Positions 22,083-29,826 of a stretch of 38,029 nucleotides of DNA are shown here, one piece after another. The notes under the pieces were generated by a model. It was given only the letters and a program-made list of their open reading frames with translations. It searched no databases and had not been told where the DNA came from. The translations under genes were made by a program, and so were the position numbers. The DNA comes from a virus, in the IMG/VR virus record IMGVR_UViG_3300027759_005545, positions 1 through 38,029 of that record; one strand, given 5' to 3'. Position 1 is the first letter of the stretch. The number at the start of each line of letters is the position of its first letter.

Positions 22083-23411
22083 TTAATATCCAAATCTTGT
22101 TTTAAAAGCCGCGTACAGTGATTGAACTTGCGCCAAAGTCACCACACCATTGTACACTCTGATCATCCCTATGTCGGCAGTTTGCACTTCAGAGCCACCA
22201 GATCTACTGAACAATCTCAACTGGTTAAATCCACCGCCGCCACTGTTGGTGCCTGTGAACGATGTGCTGGTTGGTTGAGTACTGGTTGCGGTGTACAGTT
22301 GTCCTAGACTTGTGCCAGTATTAAATGTGCCCCATGAAAAATGCCACACAGTGTCGGCGCCTGAGGAAGGCAAGTTCACTGAGAAGTTGGGATAGAATGC
22401 TTTGGGATGACCATTGTAGGCTCCCAACAACCAATCTTTTGATGCTTCACTTTGAGTGTTCAACAATCTACCAGCACTGGTTGCGGATATTTTGTAGGCC
22501 ATGAATACTGTGTAACTCTGTCCAGTGACATAGTTTGGACCAACCACCATGACATCTGCACCTGAACTGGTACTTTTTCTAAACACACCACCAGTGGCAC
22601 TGTTGTAGGCAATAGTAGCGCCTGCATTGGTTGTGGTAATAGTGTAGGTTCCTGTAAAGTCTGTGGTGGCCGAGGCTAGTGTTGGTGCAGATGCGGTTGT
22701 AGTTGTAGTTCCATTATTAGTTATTGTGTACAAGTTTGTGGACATATCCATAAACGGTGCGGCAGCAAGTGGTAGCAACGCAACTGTACCCGACACCGCT
22801 CTCAGTGTAGTTGTTGGTGCAACAAAATTAGCAGTATAAATTCCTGTGCCTTTGATTATGCGGAAGTTACTTATATATCCTGTATAGTAAGTGACAGCAG
22901 TTGGAGTACTTTCTGTTCCAATAGCAAGAGTAGATGAACTATCGGCAATATTGTTAGTATCACTGAACGTTGATCCTAGTTTTGTTCCATTTTGATATAC
23001 ACTTGTTTGACCACTAACTCTCGAAATAGCAAAATGTACCCAAGTAGTCAAGTAACTAGATAGTACACTGCTAAATGTAAAATTACCATTTTCCCAAAAA
23101 TAAAATGTGCCGCCTTCAATGCTAACCGCAATTGATGCACCACCGGACCCACTGCTACCAACAGAAAATATTCGTGGGAAGGAATTTTGAGTAGCACTCA
23201 TATATTGCCACCACTCTATAGTAAAATCGCCCGTACCAAGAGCCCAATCAGTGCTGGCCGGTAATGTCAAATATTGGGTCGAACCATCAAAACTGGCACT
23301 GGTTGTTATGTTGGAACCTGGCATGGCACCAACTGTGGCATCCAAATTCATCACCAACACTGCTGGTGCGGCAGCGCCAAAGCTGGCGTTGAGCATTGCA
23401 ATACCAGACAT
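22083..23411 (-). CDS. LamG-like lectin-fold tail-fibre or adhesin protein
   Basis: A 442-residue protein with two concanavalin/LamG-like domains. The first (about 38-200) has SASFDGSTQYLTLP, DFTIEWWQYM, WVHFAISRVSGQTSVYQNG and YISNFRIIKGTGIY, all typical of LamG_3 domains in phage fibres. The second (about 255-440) has YTVFMAYKIS, WHFSWGTFN and IGMIRVYNGVVTLAQVQSLYAAF. Such domains bind sugars and sit at fibre tips. Its ATG overlaps the stop of the large fibre gene by one base (TAATG), so it is probably the receptor-binding partner of that fibre. Confidence 0.75.
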   Translation of the reverse strand: MSGIAMLNASFGAAAPAVLVMNLDATVGAMPGSNITTSASFDGSTQYLTLPASTDWALGTGDFTIEWWQYMSATQNSFPRIFSVGSSGSGGASIAVSIEGGTFYFWENGNFTFSSVLSSYLTTWVHFAISRVSGQTSVYQNGTKLGSTFSDTNNIADSSSTLAIGTESTPTAVTYYTGYISNFRIIKGTGIYTANFVAPTTTLRAVSGTVALLPLAAAPFMDMSTNLYTITNNGTTTTTASAPTLASATTDFTGTYTITTTNAGATIAYNSATGGVFRKSTSSGADVMVVGPNYVTGQSYTVFMAYKISATSAGRLLNTQSEASKDWLLGAYNGHPKAFYPNFSVNLPSSGADTVWHFSWGTFNTGTSLGQLYTATSTQPTSTSFTGTNSGGGGFNQLRLFSRSGGSEVQTADIGMIRVYNGVVTLAQVQSLYAAFKTRFGY

Positions 23412-26400
23412 TAGGTCAACCCGCTTCCGTTGATGTACCAGGTTGTAGCAGCCACTTTGACTGCTGTGGCCATGCCATATGCAGCCAGGGTTCTTGTGCC
23501 TGTGGTTCCTGTGCCTGCCAAGTACATGGTATCTGTGGTTATAGCAATACTCACAGTGGTGGCACTTGGCCCAGCAATAAATGCAATGGCAGTTCCAATT
23601 GGGAATGCCACACTAGAGTTGGCCGGAATAGTTATTGTTTGACCTGCTGATGTTACATAAATGTGTCGACCAGCATCAGCTATGGTCAACGTGGCAGTTC
23701 CTGTGGCATTTTGTGGCATGCCAAGGTAACCAACGTTATTGGCGGCCGTTGCTGTTGTGGCAGCCAGTACATTGCCCACAATGCCTGTAGTGGTTGCGAT
23801 CAACACAGTTGTACCATTGGGTGCCAATGTAACATTACCACTTGAACCTGTAATGATAGTCAATGCACCTGTGTCAACAATGTTACCCGTGACATTAAAA
23901 TTACTAGCGCTGATATTACCAGTTGCTGTCACTTGTCCAGCAGTAGTTAAATTACCCACTGTGGCATTACCAGTCACACCCAATGTTGTACCAATGGTTG
24001 CTGAGTTATTGATCGACACCGCACTAACTGTCAAATTTCCATTAGCAGTTATGGTAGTAAACGAGCCCGAGCTTGCTTGGCCCACTACGTTGCCAATTGG
24101 AGTATTTTGTAGTCCGCCTGCTGCCTGTAATGTGGTTGTAAACACACCTGATGTGTTTACTGTTAATCCGTTAATAGTTGCATTGGCAGTTCCTGTAATT
24201 ATATTAGCATTAATCGGCCCGCCGTATGTGGTCATATACAATGCAACATTGGCGTTGCTGTAGGTTGATGAAGCCAAACCAGTCAATAAACTACCATTGC
24301 CTATAAAGTAAGATGCCGTGATGTTGCCTGTGGCAGTTACTTGTCCAGCAGTAATTAAGTTACCACCAGTGACATTACCAGTCACACCCAATGTTGTACC
24401 AACAGTTGCTGAGTTATTAATCGACACTGCACTAACTGTTAAGTTTCCATTGGCAGTAATAGTAGTAAATGAGCCCGAGCTTGCTCGGCCCACTACATTG
24501 CCAATTGGAGTTGCTTGTAATCCGCCCAATGCACTAATTGTTGTAATTGCTGTAATAGATGCATTTGATGTTAACGCAGCACCGCTGATGTTACCTGCAA
24601 CATTTACAGTATTGCCATATGTGACTTCTTTTGAAGTGGTGTTGTAGAATACAACTTGGGCAACGTTGGACACATCATTTCTAACTGGTGCCACAGTGAA
24701 TGTATCGGCTCTAGTTTGATCCAAGGCTGAACCAGTTGCATTGATGATGATTGAGTTGTTGCCTTGATTGGTTGCACCAGCAAGGGCACCAATTGCTACA
24801 GCAACAAGGCCTTGGTTTGAATAACCAGCACCATAACCAACTGCCGTTGCACTAGAGCCTTGTGAGATTTGGCCAGCTATACGGCCAACAGCCACTGATG
24901 ACTCACCTTGACTAGTATTACCAGCAAAGTCACCAATGGCCACTGCACTACCACCTTGTGTGGTTGAACCGGCATTGAGACCAATGGCCACTGCAATGTT
25001 GCCTTGATTGGTTTTACCGGCATTGAGACCAATTGCTATAGCATTAACGCCTTGAGTGTTTGTTCCAGCCAAGGCACCAATGGCCACTGAACTAATACCT
25101 TGGCCAGTATAACCGGCCGCGTTACCAATGGCTACTGCTCCTGCTCCTTGTGAATTTTGACCAGCGACTACGCCAATGGCCACTGCGTTTATACCTTGTG
25201 TGGTCAGTCCAGCACCACTACCAATGGCCACTGCGGCCGCACCTTGTGTGGTCAGTCCAGCCGCGTCACCAACGGCCACTGCTGACCCACCTTGTGAGGT
25301 TTGACCAGCATCTTTACCAATAGCTACTGCTATGTTGCCTTGTGAGGCTGTTCCGGCACCTTGACCAATGGCCACTGCATCACCGGCAGTATCTTTTATC
25401 ACTGCACCATTTGTCAGTGTGATGACACCGGTGCTGATGTTGCCAGAAGAAATATTACCAGTGGCAGTCATCGTTTGCGAGTTAATGCTGCTAAATCCGC
25501 TTAGGTAAGGAGCAGGACTTGTACTCAATGATACTGGTGCTATTCCTCCACTTACCAATAAAACTCCGCCTGTGGGCAGTGCTAAATTACCGTTTGCAAG
25601 GAAGCTCCATTGTTTTTGCGATCCGTTCCAGTCAGTTTGGATAAACGCACTATTGTTGTCAAGGCCCACATAAGTATTGCCAGTGTAACCAGCAAGTTCT
25701 ACGTAACTGTTGGCAGAAGCATAAAGATCATAACCAGTAAAAGTTGCACCATTGGGGAATGTGGTATTACCAGTAGTGCCAAATGTCCAGGAGTAGCCAT
25801 TTTTAACAATATTACCAGCAATGTTGCCAGTATAAGTTGGCAAGTAACTGGCTACAGTAGCGTTTGAGTAAGTTGCTGGTAGTCCAGTCAGCTGACTTCC
25901 ATTGCCTAAAATATAATTGCCGGTAACATTACCAGCCACACTTATGGTATTGCCATAAGTGATTTCTTTGCTGGTGGTGTTGTAGAATACAACTTGAGCA
26001 ACGTTGGCTACATCATTGCGGACCGGGGCCACTGTGAATGTGTTGGCAGTGGTTTGATCTACTGTTGATCCTGTGGCATTTATGATGATTGAGTTGTTGC
26101 CTTGATTGGATACACCAGTAAACGTGCCAATGGCCACAGCATTGTTACCTTGTCCTGTATAACCAGCCTGGACTCCAATGGCTATAGCATTTTGTCTTTG
26201 TCCTGTATAACCAGCCTGGTAACCTATAGCCAATCCAGTAGTGTCTTTTATCACTGCACCGTTTGTGAGCGTGATCACGCCAGTGCTGATGTTACCAGAG
26301 GAAATATTGCCAGTGGTTACTATTGTATTTGATCCAAACGCCGCCAACAATGTGCTGACATTGGCATTGCCGTAGCTGCTGGTCACTGGACTGCCATTTA

Positions 26401-26905
26401 CTGACAGCGCACCTGTATTAGACACTGTAACAGGAAATCCACCCAGATACAAGGTACTGTTGCTCAGCCATAGGTCTTTCCATTGTCTGGTGCTGCTGCC
26501 TAAATTGTAGGTAACATTGGCTCCGGGAATGACATCACTGACGATACTAACATTGCCATCACCTGCTGGATCTAATACAATGTTTCCAGCGACTGAGCCC
26601 GATATGGTTAGATTACTGAATGCAATATTTCCACTATTGGCGGATACTGTGACACCAGTTAACCTCGATCCGTCACCAATAAAATAATATGCGCTTATAT
26701 TTCCTGCGGCAGTCGCATTGCCAGTGACGACATTTCCACTGGTCACAAACCCATTGGCTGTGATGATGTTGCCACTGATGTTGGCTCCAACATTACCCGC
26801 GTAAAGTTGGCTAAAATTATCGTTTACTTTTTGAAATGCCGTACGCAGTGATTCGCCAGTGTAACTGTCTGGCCCCGTACCCACATTAATATTCTGTTGT
26901 GTCAT
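23411..26905 (-). CDS. Large tail fibre with YadA-head-like repeats
   Basis: A 1164-residue fibre. The N-terminus (NVGTGPDSYTGESLRTAFQKVNDNFSQLY) is the standard attachment start of marine myovirus structural proteins. The body is Gly/Asn/Thr/Val-rich. It has three and then thirteen tandem 16-residue repeats of the AVAIGxxAGxxxQGxx type, like the left-handed beta-roll of YadA-type trimeric adhesins. Long internal duplications are present: the INATG...TFTVAPVRND block occurs twice, and a 181-bp unit occurs twice. The C-terminus is Ala/Thr-rich. I infer a trimeric long fibre. The ATG directly follows a terminator-like hairpin, with GCGGGA as a possible ribosome binding site. Confidence 0.82.
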   Translation of the reverse strand: MTQQNINVGTGPDSYTGESLRTAFQKVNDNFSQLYAGNVGANISGNIITANGFVTSGNVVTGNATAAGNISAYYFIGDGSRLTGVTVSANSGNIAFSNLTISGSVAGNIVLDPAGDGNVSIVSDVIPGANVTYNLGSSTRQWKDLWLSNSTLYLGGFPVTVSNTGALSVNGSPVTSSYGNANVSTLLAAFGSNTIVTTGNISSGNISTGVITLTNGAVIKDTTGLAIGYQAGYTGQRQNAIAIGVQAGYTGQGNNAVAIGTFTGVSNQGNNSIIINATGSTVDQTTANTFTVAPVRNDVANVAQVVFYNTTSKEITYGNTISVAGNVTGNYILGNGSQLTGLPATYSNATVASYLPTYTGNIAGNIVKNGYSWTFGTTGNTTFPNGATFTGYDLYASANSYVELAGYTGNTYVGLDNNSAFIQTDWNGSQKQWSFLANGNLALPTGGVLLVSGGIAPVSLSTSPAPYLSGFSSINSQTMTATGNISSGNISTGVITLTNGAVIKDTAGDAVAIGQGAGTASQGNIAVAIGKDAGQTSQGGSAVAVGDAAGLTTQGAAAVAIGSGAGLTTQGINAVAIGVVAGQNSQGAGAVAIGNAAGYTGQGISSVAIGALAGTNTQGVNAIAIGLNAGKTNQGNIAVAIGLNAGSTTQGGSAVAIGDFAGNTSQGESSVAVGRIAGQISQGSSATAVGYGAGYSNQGLVAVAIGALAGATNQGNNSIIINATGSALDQTRADTFTVAPVRNDVSNVAQVVFYNTTSKEVTYGNTVNVAGNISGAALTSNASITAITTISALGGLQATPIGNVVGRASSGSFTTITANGNLTVSAVSINNSATVGTTLGVTGNVTGGNLITAGQVTATGNITASYFIGNGSLLTGLASSTYSNANVALYMTTYGGPINANIITGTANATINGLTVNTSGVFTTTLQAAGGLQNTPIGNVVGQASSGSFTTITANGNLTVSAVSINNSATIGTTLGVTGNATVGNLTTAGQVTATGNISASNFNVTGNIVDTGALTIITGSSGNVTLAPNGTTVLIATTTGIVGNVLAATTATAANNVGYLGMPQNATGTATLTIADAGRHIYVTSAGQTITIPANSSVAFPIGTAIAFIAGPSATTVSIAITTDTMYLAGTGTTGTRTLAAYGMATAVKVAATTWYINGSGLT
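23922..24102 (-). repeat. 181-bp in-gene duplication, copy 1
   Basis: This stretch and 24330-24510 have the same length and near-identical sequence; both code the GQVTATGN, VTGN, SINNSAT, GNLTVSAV, GSFTTITA and TPIGNVVG blocks. They are separated by about 227 bp of unrelated fibre sequence. A recent intragenic duplication is likely. Confidence 0.75.
24330..24510 (-). repeat. 181-bp in-gene duplication, copy 2
   Basis: Partner of 23922-24102. Differences are few and mostly silent, which fits a recent duplication or ongoing gene conversion. Confidence 0.75.
24755..25378 (-). repeat. Thirteen tandem 48-bp repeats coding 16-residue units
   Basis: Each unit codes a form of A-V-A-I-G-x-x-A-G-x-x-x-Q-G-x-x. 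Thirteen units give exactly 624 bp without indels. Units are diverged at third positions but keep the frame. Such arrays can change in copy number by recombination and so alter fibre length. Confidence 0.85.
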
Positions 26906-26942
26906 AAAAAATCCCGCTATTCTTAATATTTAGCGGGATTTT
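26906..26942 (-). terminator. Terminator-like hairpin at the fibre start
   Basis: The stem AATCCCGCTA / TAGCGGGATT with a loop of about 10 nt has T runs on both sides, so it may act in both directions. On the minus strand it ends the unit of small genes (last stop at 26959). Its T run runs straight into the ATG of the fibre gene, and its 3' arm contains GCGGGA, the only ribosome binding site candidate for that gene. Confidence 0.75.
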
Positions 26943-26958
26943 AAATTTAGCTTTCAAC

Positions 26959-27312
26959 TTATCGAATTTTGATATCGCCGGCTTTTTGTCTATCACTGTA
27001 CAGTACACGGCCACGCTGTCGGATTAAATCTGCACTGCCTTGTGGATCATCGTCAAACATGGATTTGAGATCGTCGGCTGTGACGGTGTCGTCAGTGTCT
27101 ACCACATAAATTTCATAGAATCGTTGATTGTTGTACCGAGCCCTCAGTTGCAACATGCTGACAATACTGCCCACTGACTGAGGTCTGCCTTGATGTGAAT
27201 CATTTCCGGTGTCTTTCAATGCGTCCCACATGGTTTCTTTTTCAATATCCGAGATATTGATGCAGGCTTCGAGTCCAAGACAGTCCCAGCTCAACAAATA
27301 AGTGTGACTCAT
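26959..27312 (-). CDS. Conserved-looking phage protein of unknown function, 117 aa
   Basis: The start at 27310-27312 (MSHTYLLSWDCLGLEACINI) is set by an ATGA overlap with the gene upstream; the open frame goes further up but without support. The protein is an alpha/beta fold with IVSMLQLRARYNNQRFYEIYVVDTDD and an acidic stretch near DDLKSMFDDDPQG. The SWDCLGLEACINI opening is familiar from marine T4-like phages, with no assigned function. It is the last gene before the hairpin at 26906-26942. Confidence 0.6.
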   Translation of the reverse strand: MSHTYLLSWDCLGLEACINISDIEKETMWDALKDTGNDSHQGRPQSVGSIVSMLQLRARYNNQRFYEIYVVDTDDTVTADDLKSMFDDDPQGSADLIRQRGRVLYSDRQKAGDIKIR

Positions 27313-27458
27313 AGTGCTTTGATCCGATCGATAACCTCTCGAGCTGCCCTGTACGGATCTGGATTCACGATCACAGCCAGACTCAACCAATCCACAGTCA
27401 CAGTCTGTTTCACAGTGTACGTCCAGTTGAGGCTGGCATTATAGTTTTTTGGTTCCAT
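27309..27458 (-). CDS. Small protein, 49 aa
   Basis: The ATG at 27456-27458 opens MEPKNYNASLNWTYTVKQ, then VDWLSLAVIVNPDPYRAAREVIDRIKAL. It lies 2 nt after the stop of the upstream membrane-protein gene, and its own stop overlaps the next ATG by 4 nt. This packing decides the start over a longer frame to 27557. No family is recognised; a beta-hairpin followed by one helix is likely. Confidence 0.5.
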   Translation of the reverse strand: MEPKNYNASLNWTYTVKQTVTVDWLSLAVIVNPDPYRAAREVIDRIKAL

Positions 27459-27460
27459 GA

Positions 27461-27721
27461 TCAAGACATCAGTGCTCGGACCGTGCCCACAGCATAGATG
27501 GTCAGCAGGCCAGCGTTGACTGCAATCAGTGCAGTATCTCGGATACGCACTGCCCAAATTAGGAACAGCAACGACCCTGCATTAAACAAATACACATTGA
27601 CCGGATCGATGGCAAGACTGGTCAGCACTGCACCTGCTAGAGTGGCCGCGGTAGCAGTCCATTTGAGTAGACTGTCAGTTTGTCGGTAAGTCGGCGTAAA
27701 AAATTTAACGATCGAATTCAC
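27461..27721 (-). CDS. Small membrane protein with three spans
   Basis: A membrane protein with spans near ATLAGAVLTSLAI, VYLFNAGSLLFLIWAV and ALIAVNAGLLTIYAV. The GTG start at 27719-27721 (86 aa) has AAGGAAG 6 nt upstream and overlaps the preceding gene by 17 nt; an ATG at 27743-27745 (94 aa) is possible but lacks a ribosome binding site. Function unknown. The Q-T-D-S-L-L-K-W start and three-span plan are common among small phage inner-membrane proteins. Confidence 0.5.
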   Translation of the reverse strand: MNSIVKFFTPTYRQTDSLLKWTATAATLAGAVLTSLAIDPVNVYLFNAGSLLFLIWAVRIRDTALIAVNAGLLTIYAVGTVRALMS

Positions 27722-27962
27722 TGTATTCTTCCTTTTCGTAACCATAGTATTCGGCCATGGCCGCGAGTTCTGCATCAGTCAAGTCCGGTGACTCGGGCAT
27801 GTCAGCCAAAGCTCGTTCTTCGTCCAGGCAAGTCATTTGCTCCAGCACATCGTAAACAGTTGTCAATTCAACTCCCAGTACTCGAACAATTTTTACAGGA
27901 TGCACACCATCAGCCAGCATGGTTTCGATATCGTAGCTGAGTTCACTCATTTTGCTCATCAT
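27705..27962 (-). CDS. Small helix-turn-helix-like protein
   Basis: An 85-residue protein with a likely HTH: LADGVHPVKIVRVLGVELTTVYDVLEQ. The tail is acidic (DLTDAELAAMAEYYGYEKEEY). The AAGGAG ribosome binding site is 3 nt from the first ATG (27960-27962) and 6 nt from the second (27957-27959), so the second may be the true start. It could regulate phage or host genes, or be a small recruiting protein. It follows the GIY-YIG gene by 7 nt. Confidence 0.55.
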   Translation of the reverse strand: MMSKMSELSYDIETMLADGVHPVKIVRVLGVELTTVYDVLEQMTCLDEERALADMPESPDLTDAELAAMAEYYGYEKEEYSEFDR

Positions 27963-27969
27963 GTGCTCC

Positions 27970-28284
27970 TTAGTATTGATTAAGTTGTGGACAAAGTTCT
28001 GCAATTAATTCGCGTTCACGACCGTGTGCTGGCTTACGACCACGCACAATTTCCAAAACTTCTACATCAAATGCAGCCGCTCCGTGAGCACGAATGTTTT
28101 GGCACAGTGCCCAATCTTTGTTCTCTGTCATTGCGCGGCGCACATGCTTTTGAACACGAACTTTGATTGCTTTTTTGACCTGTGCGGCACAAACGGTTAT
28201 ACCCACATAGAATTCCATAGTGTTGGTGTTCACCAACATATAGACTGCATGTTTACGATCTTGTCTTGCTTTGCGTTTCATCAT
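27970..28284 (-). CDS. GIY-YIG nuclease-fold protein
   Basis: A 104-residue single-domain protein: HAVYMLVNTNTMEFYVGIT (the GIY and YIG strands read VYM and YVG), a basic helix with the catalytic-type Arg in KVRVQKHVRR, then Glu in GRERELI and the terminal Asn in PQLNQY. There is no DNA-binding extension, so it is a stand-alone form, common in marine T4-like phages, where function is unproven. It could be a homing-type or host-DNA nuclease. The promoter upstream would start the message at the ATG itself. Confidence 0.7.
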   Translation of the reverse strand: MMKRKARQDRKHAVYMLVNTNTMEFYVGITVCAAQVKKAIKVRVQKHVRRAMTENKDWALCQNIRAHGAAAFDVEVLEIVRGRKPAHGRERELIAELCPQLNQY

Positions 28285-28290
28285 AATATT

Positions 28291-28319
28291 ATTATAACAG
28301 AAACTTCATTTTTGAGCAA
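28291..28319 (-). promoter_or_regulatory. sigma70-like promoter for the GIY-YIG gene, leaderless
   Basis: TTGCTC (28319-28314) and a perfect TATAAT (28296-28291) are 17 nt apart on the minus strand. Six bases later is the first base of the ATG (28284). No Shine-Dalgarno sequence exists. The -35 box is a half match. Confidence 0.6.
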
Positions 28320-28345
28320 TAACCTGACGGAGTGATAGGGTATTA

Positions 28346-28371
28346 AAAAGTAGTACCCAAGTACTACTTTT
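28346..28371 (-). terminator. Terminator hairpin overlapping a stop codon
   Basis: An 11-bp stem AAAAGTAGTAC (28346-28356) / GTACTACTTTT (28361-28371) with a 4-nt loop. On the minus strand it ends in a T run. The TAG stop of the 28364-28582 gene lies inside the stem, a compact gene-terminator overlap. Confidence 0.75.
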
Positions 28372-28582
28372 GTAACAGTTTGTACAAACTGAGATTGATC
28401 AAATCCATCTCCTCGTCGCTGACATACCAATCGCATGAGGGATCGTAGTAGGCGCCTTCTTTGTTGTCATAATACAACACTCTGCCACTGAAGTTAAACG
28501 GGCCTTCCAAGCCTTTGCGCGGGCCGTATTTGGTGCGCATCTGGTCCATTTCAAACTTGTCTGCAAGTACAGCATAGCCCAT
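28364..28582 (-). CDS. Small protein of unknown function, 72 aa
   Basis: The ATG at 28580-28582 (MGYAVLADKFEMDQ) is preceded by AAGGAG at 6 nt, so it is preferred over an upstream TTG that touches the ribosome binding site. The 72-residue protein has the pattern GRVLYYDNKEGAYYDPSCDWYVSDEEMDLI. Beta strands and a C-terminal helix are likely. No family is recognised. It forms a one-gene unit with a good promoter and its own terminator, so it may be strongly made early. Confidence 0.6.
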   Translation of the reverse strand: MGYAVLADKFEMDQMRTKYGPRKGLEGPFNFSGRVLYYDNKEGAYYDPSCDWYVSDEEMDLINLSLYKLLQK

Positions 28583-28612
28583 TACCAACTCCTTTTTGCT
28601 TACTAAGTCATT

Positions 28613-28641
28613 AGTATAGCATAATTGGGAATATTAGTCAA
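28613..28641 (-). promoter_or_regulatory. sigma70-like promoter for the 72-aa gene
   Basis: TTGACT (28641-28636) and TATACT (28618-28613) are 17 nt apart on the minus strand. Start near 28606 gives a leader of about 24 nt with the AAGGAG site. Confidence 0.75.
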
Positions 28642-28647
28642 CCAATT

Positions 28648-28857
28648 TTAGTGAATGGTTTTGCTTTCAAACCCCACTAGGCCGAAAATCTTCATGACTT
28701 TTTCTACATTTTCCGGAGTTATTTGTGTGGTGTATTCTTCGGGCAACATCACTGACTTTAAATTACCTTGAGAATCCATGACGAAAATATAATCATCATC
28801 GGCAATACTTTCCATAAATTCTTCGTCTTCTTCTTCAATTTGTCTTGCATGTGTCAT
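28648..28857 (-). CDS. Small acidic protein of unknown function, 69 aa
   Basis: A 69-residue protein with a very acidic N-terminus (IEEEDEEFMESIADDDY), then YIFVMDSQGNLKSVMLPEEY and a C-terminal helix (PENVEKVMKIFGLVGF). AAGG lies 9 nt before the ATG. It overlaps the metallopeptidase-like gene upstream by 23 nt. No family is recognised. The acidity may suit an inhibitor or DNA-mimic role, which is speculation. Confidence 0.55.
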   Translation of the reverse strand: MTHARQIEEEDEEFMESIADDDYIFVMDSQGNLKSVMLPEEYTTQITPENVEKVMKIFGLVGFESKTIH

Positions 28858-29500
28858 AATACTGCCTTTCGAGTAATTTATAATAGCGATTACTTAACTT
28901 ACATAATTTTAACACCACAGGGTGTTTCTTGTCAAACACAGCTTTGTATATTTGGTATATACCAGTTTGTTCGATTTGATACGGTTCACCATTATTGATT
29001 AATCCGTGCGTCATATTGGCGGCTGCGGTCCAAGCATACGCATCTACTTCATCTGGTATGCCGTAGTATTCTTGCGCATCGGACACTGCCTGTGTTTGAC
29101 TGTTGCTGATGTAGCAACGGCCATATCTGAATTTCCTGCGTCTGAATTGACTCATATGAATAAACTCATGACCCAGTGTGCCAACGACATCCACAATCAT
29201 GTTGTTCCATTGTTGGCGTGTCAGGTCTGAATCATCGAGCTTGAATTCCGGTTGCTTCTTGGGAAATGATATTTCGACTTCAATTGGAGGTAGACCGTCG
29301 AGATCCAATTCTGGATCGTATACTCCGCTCACTTGCAAATTGGTATTGTAGATAGCCAGTGTATTGTTTTGCACAATTTTGCATTCTGTGAATGGAATTG
29401 CCTGTTGTATCTTTCGGATCAAATTTCTACTGGTCAACGACTTGCCTTGATTTCGTTGATATATCGAATCCAGTTTGGCAAGTAGTTGAAAGTAGTTCAT
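28835..29500 (-). CDS. Zinc metallopeptidase-like protein (HEFIH)
   Basis: A 221-residue protein with the zinc motif HExxH at 111-115 (GTLGHEFIHMSQF) and a downstream Glu151 in IPDEVDAYA as likely third ligand. This arrangement fits gluzincin-type proteins found in T4-like marine phages. No signal peptide or membrane span is seen, so it would act in the cytosol or in the virion. The overlap of one base with the membrane-protein gene upstream puts it in the endolysin unit. Its substrate is unknown, and peptidase activity is not proven for this group. Confidence 0.65.
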   Translation of the reverse strand: MNYFQLLAKLDSIYQRNQGKSLTSRNLIRKIQQAIPFTECKIVQNNTLAIYNTNLQVSGVYDPELDLDGLPPIEVEISFPKKQPEFKLDDSDLTRQQWNNMIVDVVGTLGHEFIHMSQFRRRKFRYGRCYISNSQTQAVSDAQEYYGIPDEVDAYAWTAAANMTHGLINNGEPYQIEQTGIYQIYKAVFDKKHPVVLKLCKLSNRYYKLLERQYYDTCKTN

Positions 29501-29823
29501 TATTTAAAAAGTATAAATGCCATTATGGCTGCTTGTGCAATAAAACCCGAACCTATAGTAACAATATTTAACTGATCTCGCAGTAAAATAGCTTTTGCAA
29601 ACAACAAAATCAACCCCATGTAGATAAACATGATGATATCTACTGTGGGTGTTCTATCACTTAATCCAGTCATCAATGCCAACAAACTGGGAATGGTGGC
29701 GCAGTGTAGCACAATTGCAGCCAACCATCCCAGAGTATCTGCGGTCAACTTTTTCAAGTGATCCAAAAAGAATTTACGAATAAGAACTAAAAGACCCAAG
29801 AGGTTAAAGTTTTTGATACTCAA
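29500..29823 (-). CDS. Small membrane protein with a TTG start
   Basis: A 107-residue membrane protein with about three spans (LGWLAAIVLHCATIPSLLAL, IIMFIYMGLILLFAKAI, IVTIGSGFIAQAAIMAF). The start is TTG, supported by AAGGA 7 nt upstream and by the lack of a nearby ATG. It lies 3 nt after the endolysin gene and overlaps the metallopeptidase-like gene by one base. In this position a holin role is possible, though the number of spans alone does not show it. Confidence 0.6.
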   Translation of the reverse strand: MSIKNFNLLGLLVLIRKFFLDHLKKLTADTLGWLAAIVLHCATIPSLLALMTGLSDRTPTVDIIMFIYMGLILLFAKAILLRDQLNIVTIGSGFIAQAAIMAFILFK

Positions 29824-29826
29824 AAT

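Noticed and set aside
23739-24647. Long plus-strand open frames opposite the large fibre gene (174 and 109 codons)
   Set aside because: They are mirror frames of the repetitive fibre sequence; the two share the same repeated words and have no ribosome binding site.
24755-25378. Regular 48-bp repeats that might suggest a CRISPR array
   Set aside because: There are no spacers; units are continuous, in frame and code for beta-roll residues.
27459-27557. Upstream extension of the 49-aa gene with several Cys residues (zinc-finger-like look)
   Set aside because: It lies inside the upstream membrane-protein gene in another frame and has no ribosome binding site; the ATG at 27458 fits the gene spacing.
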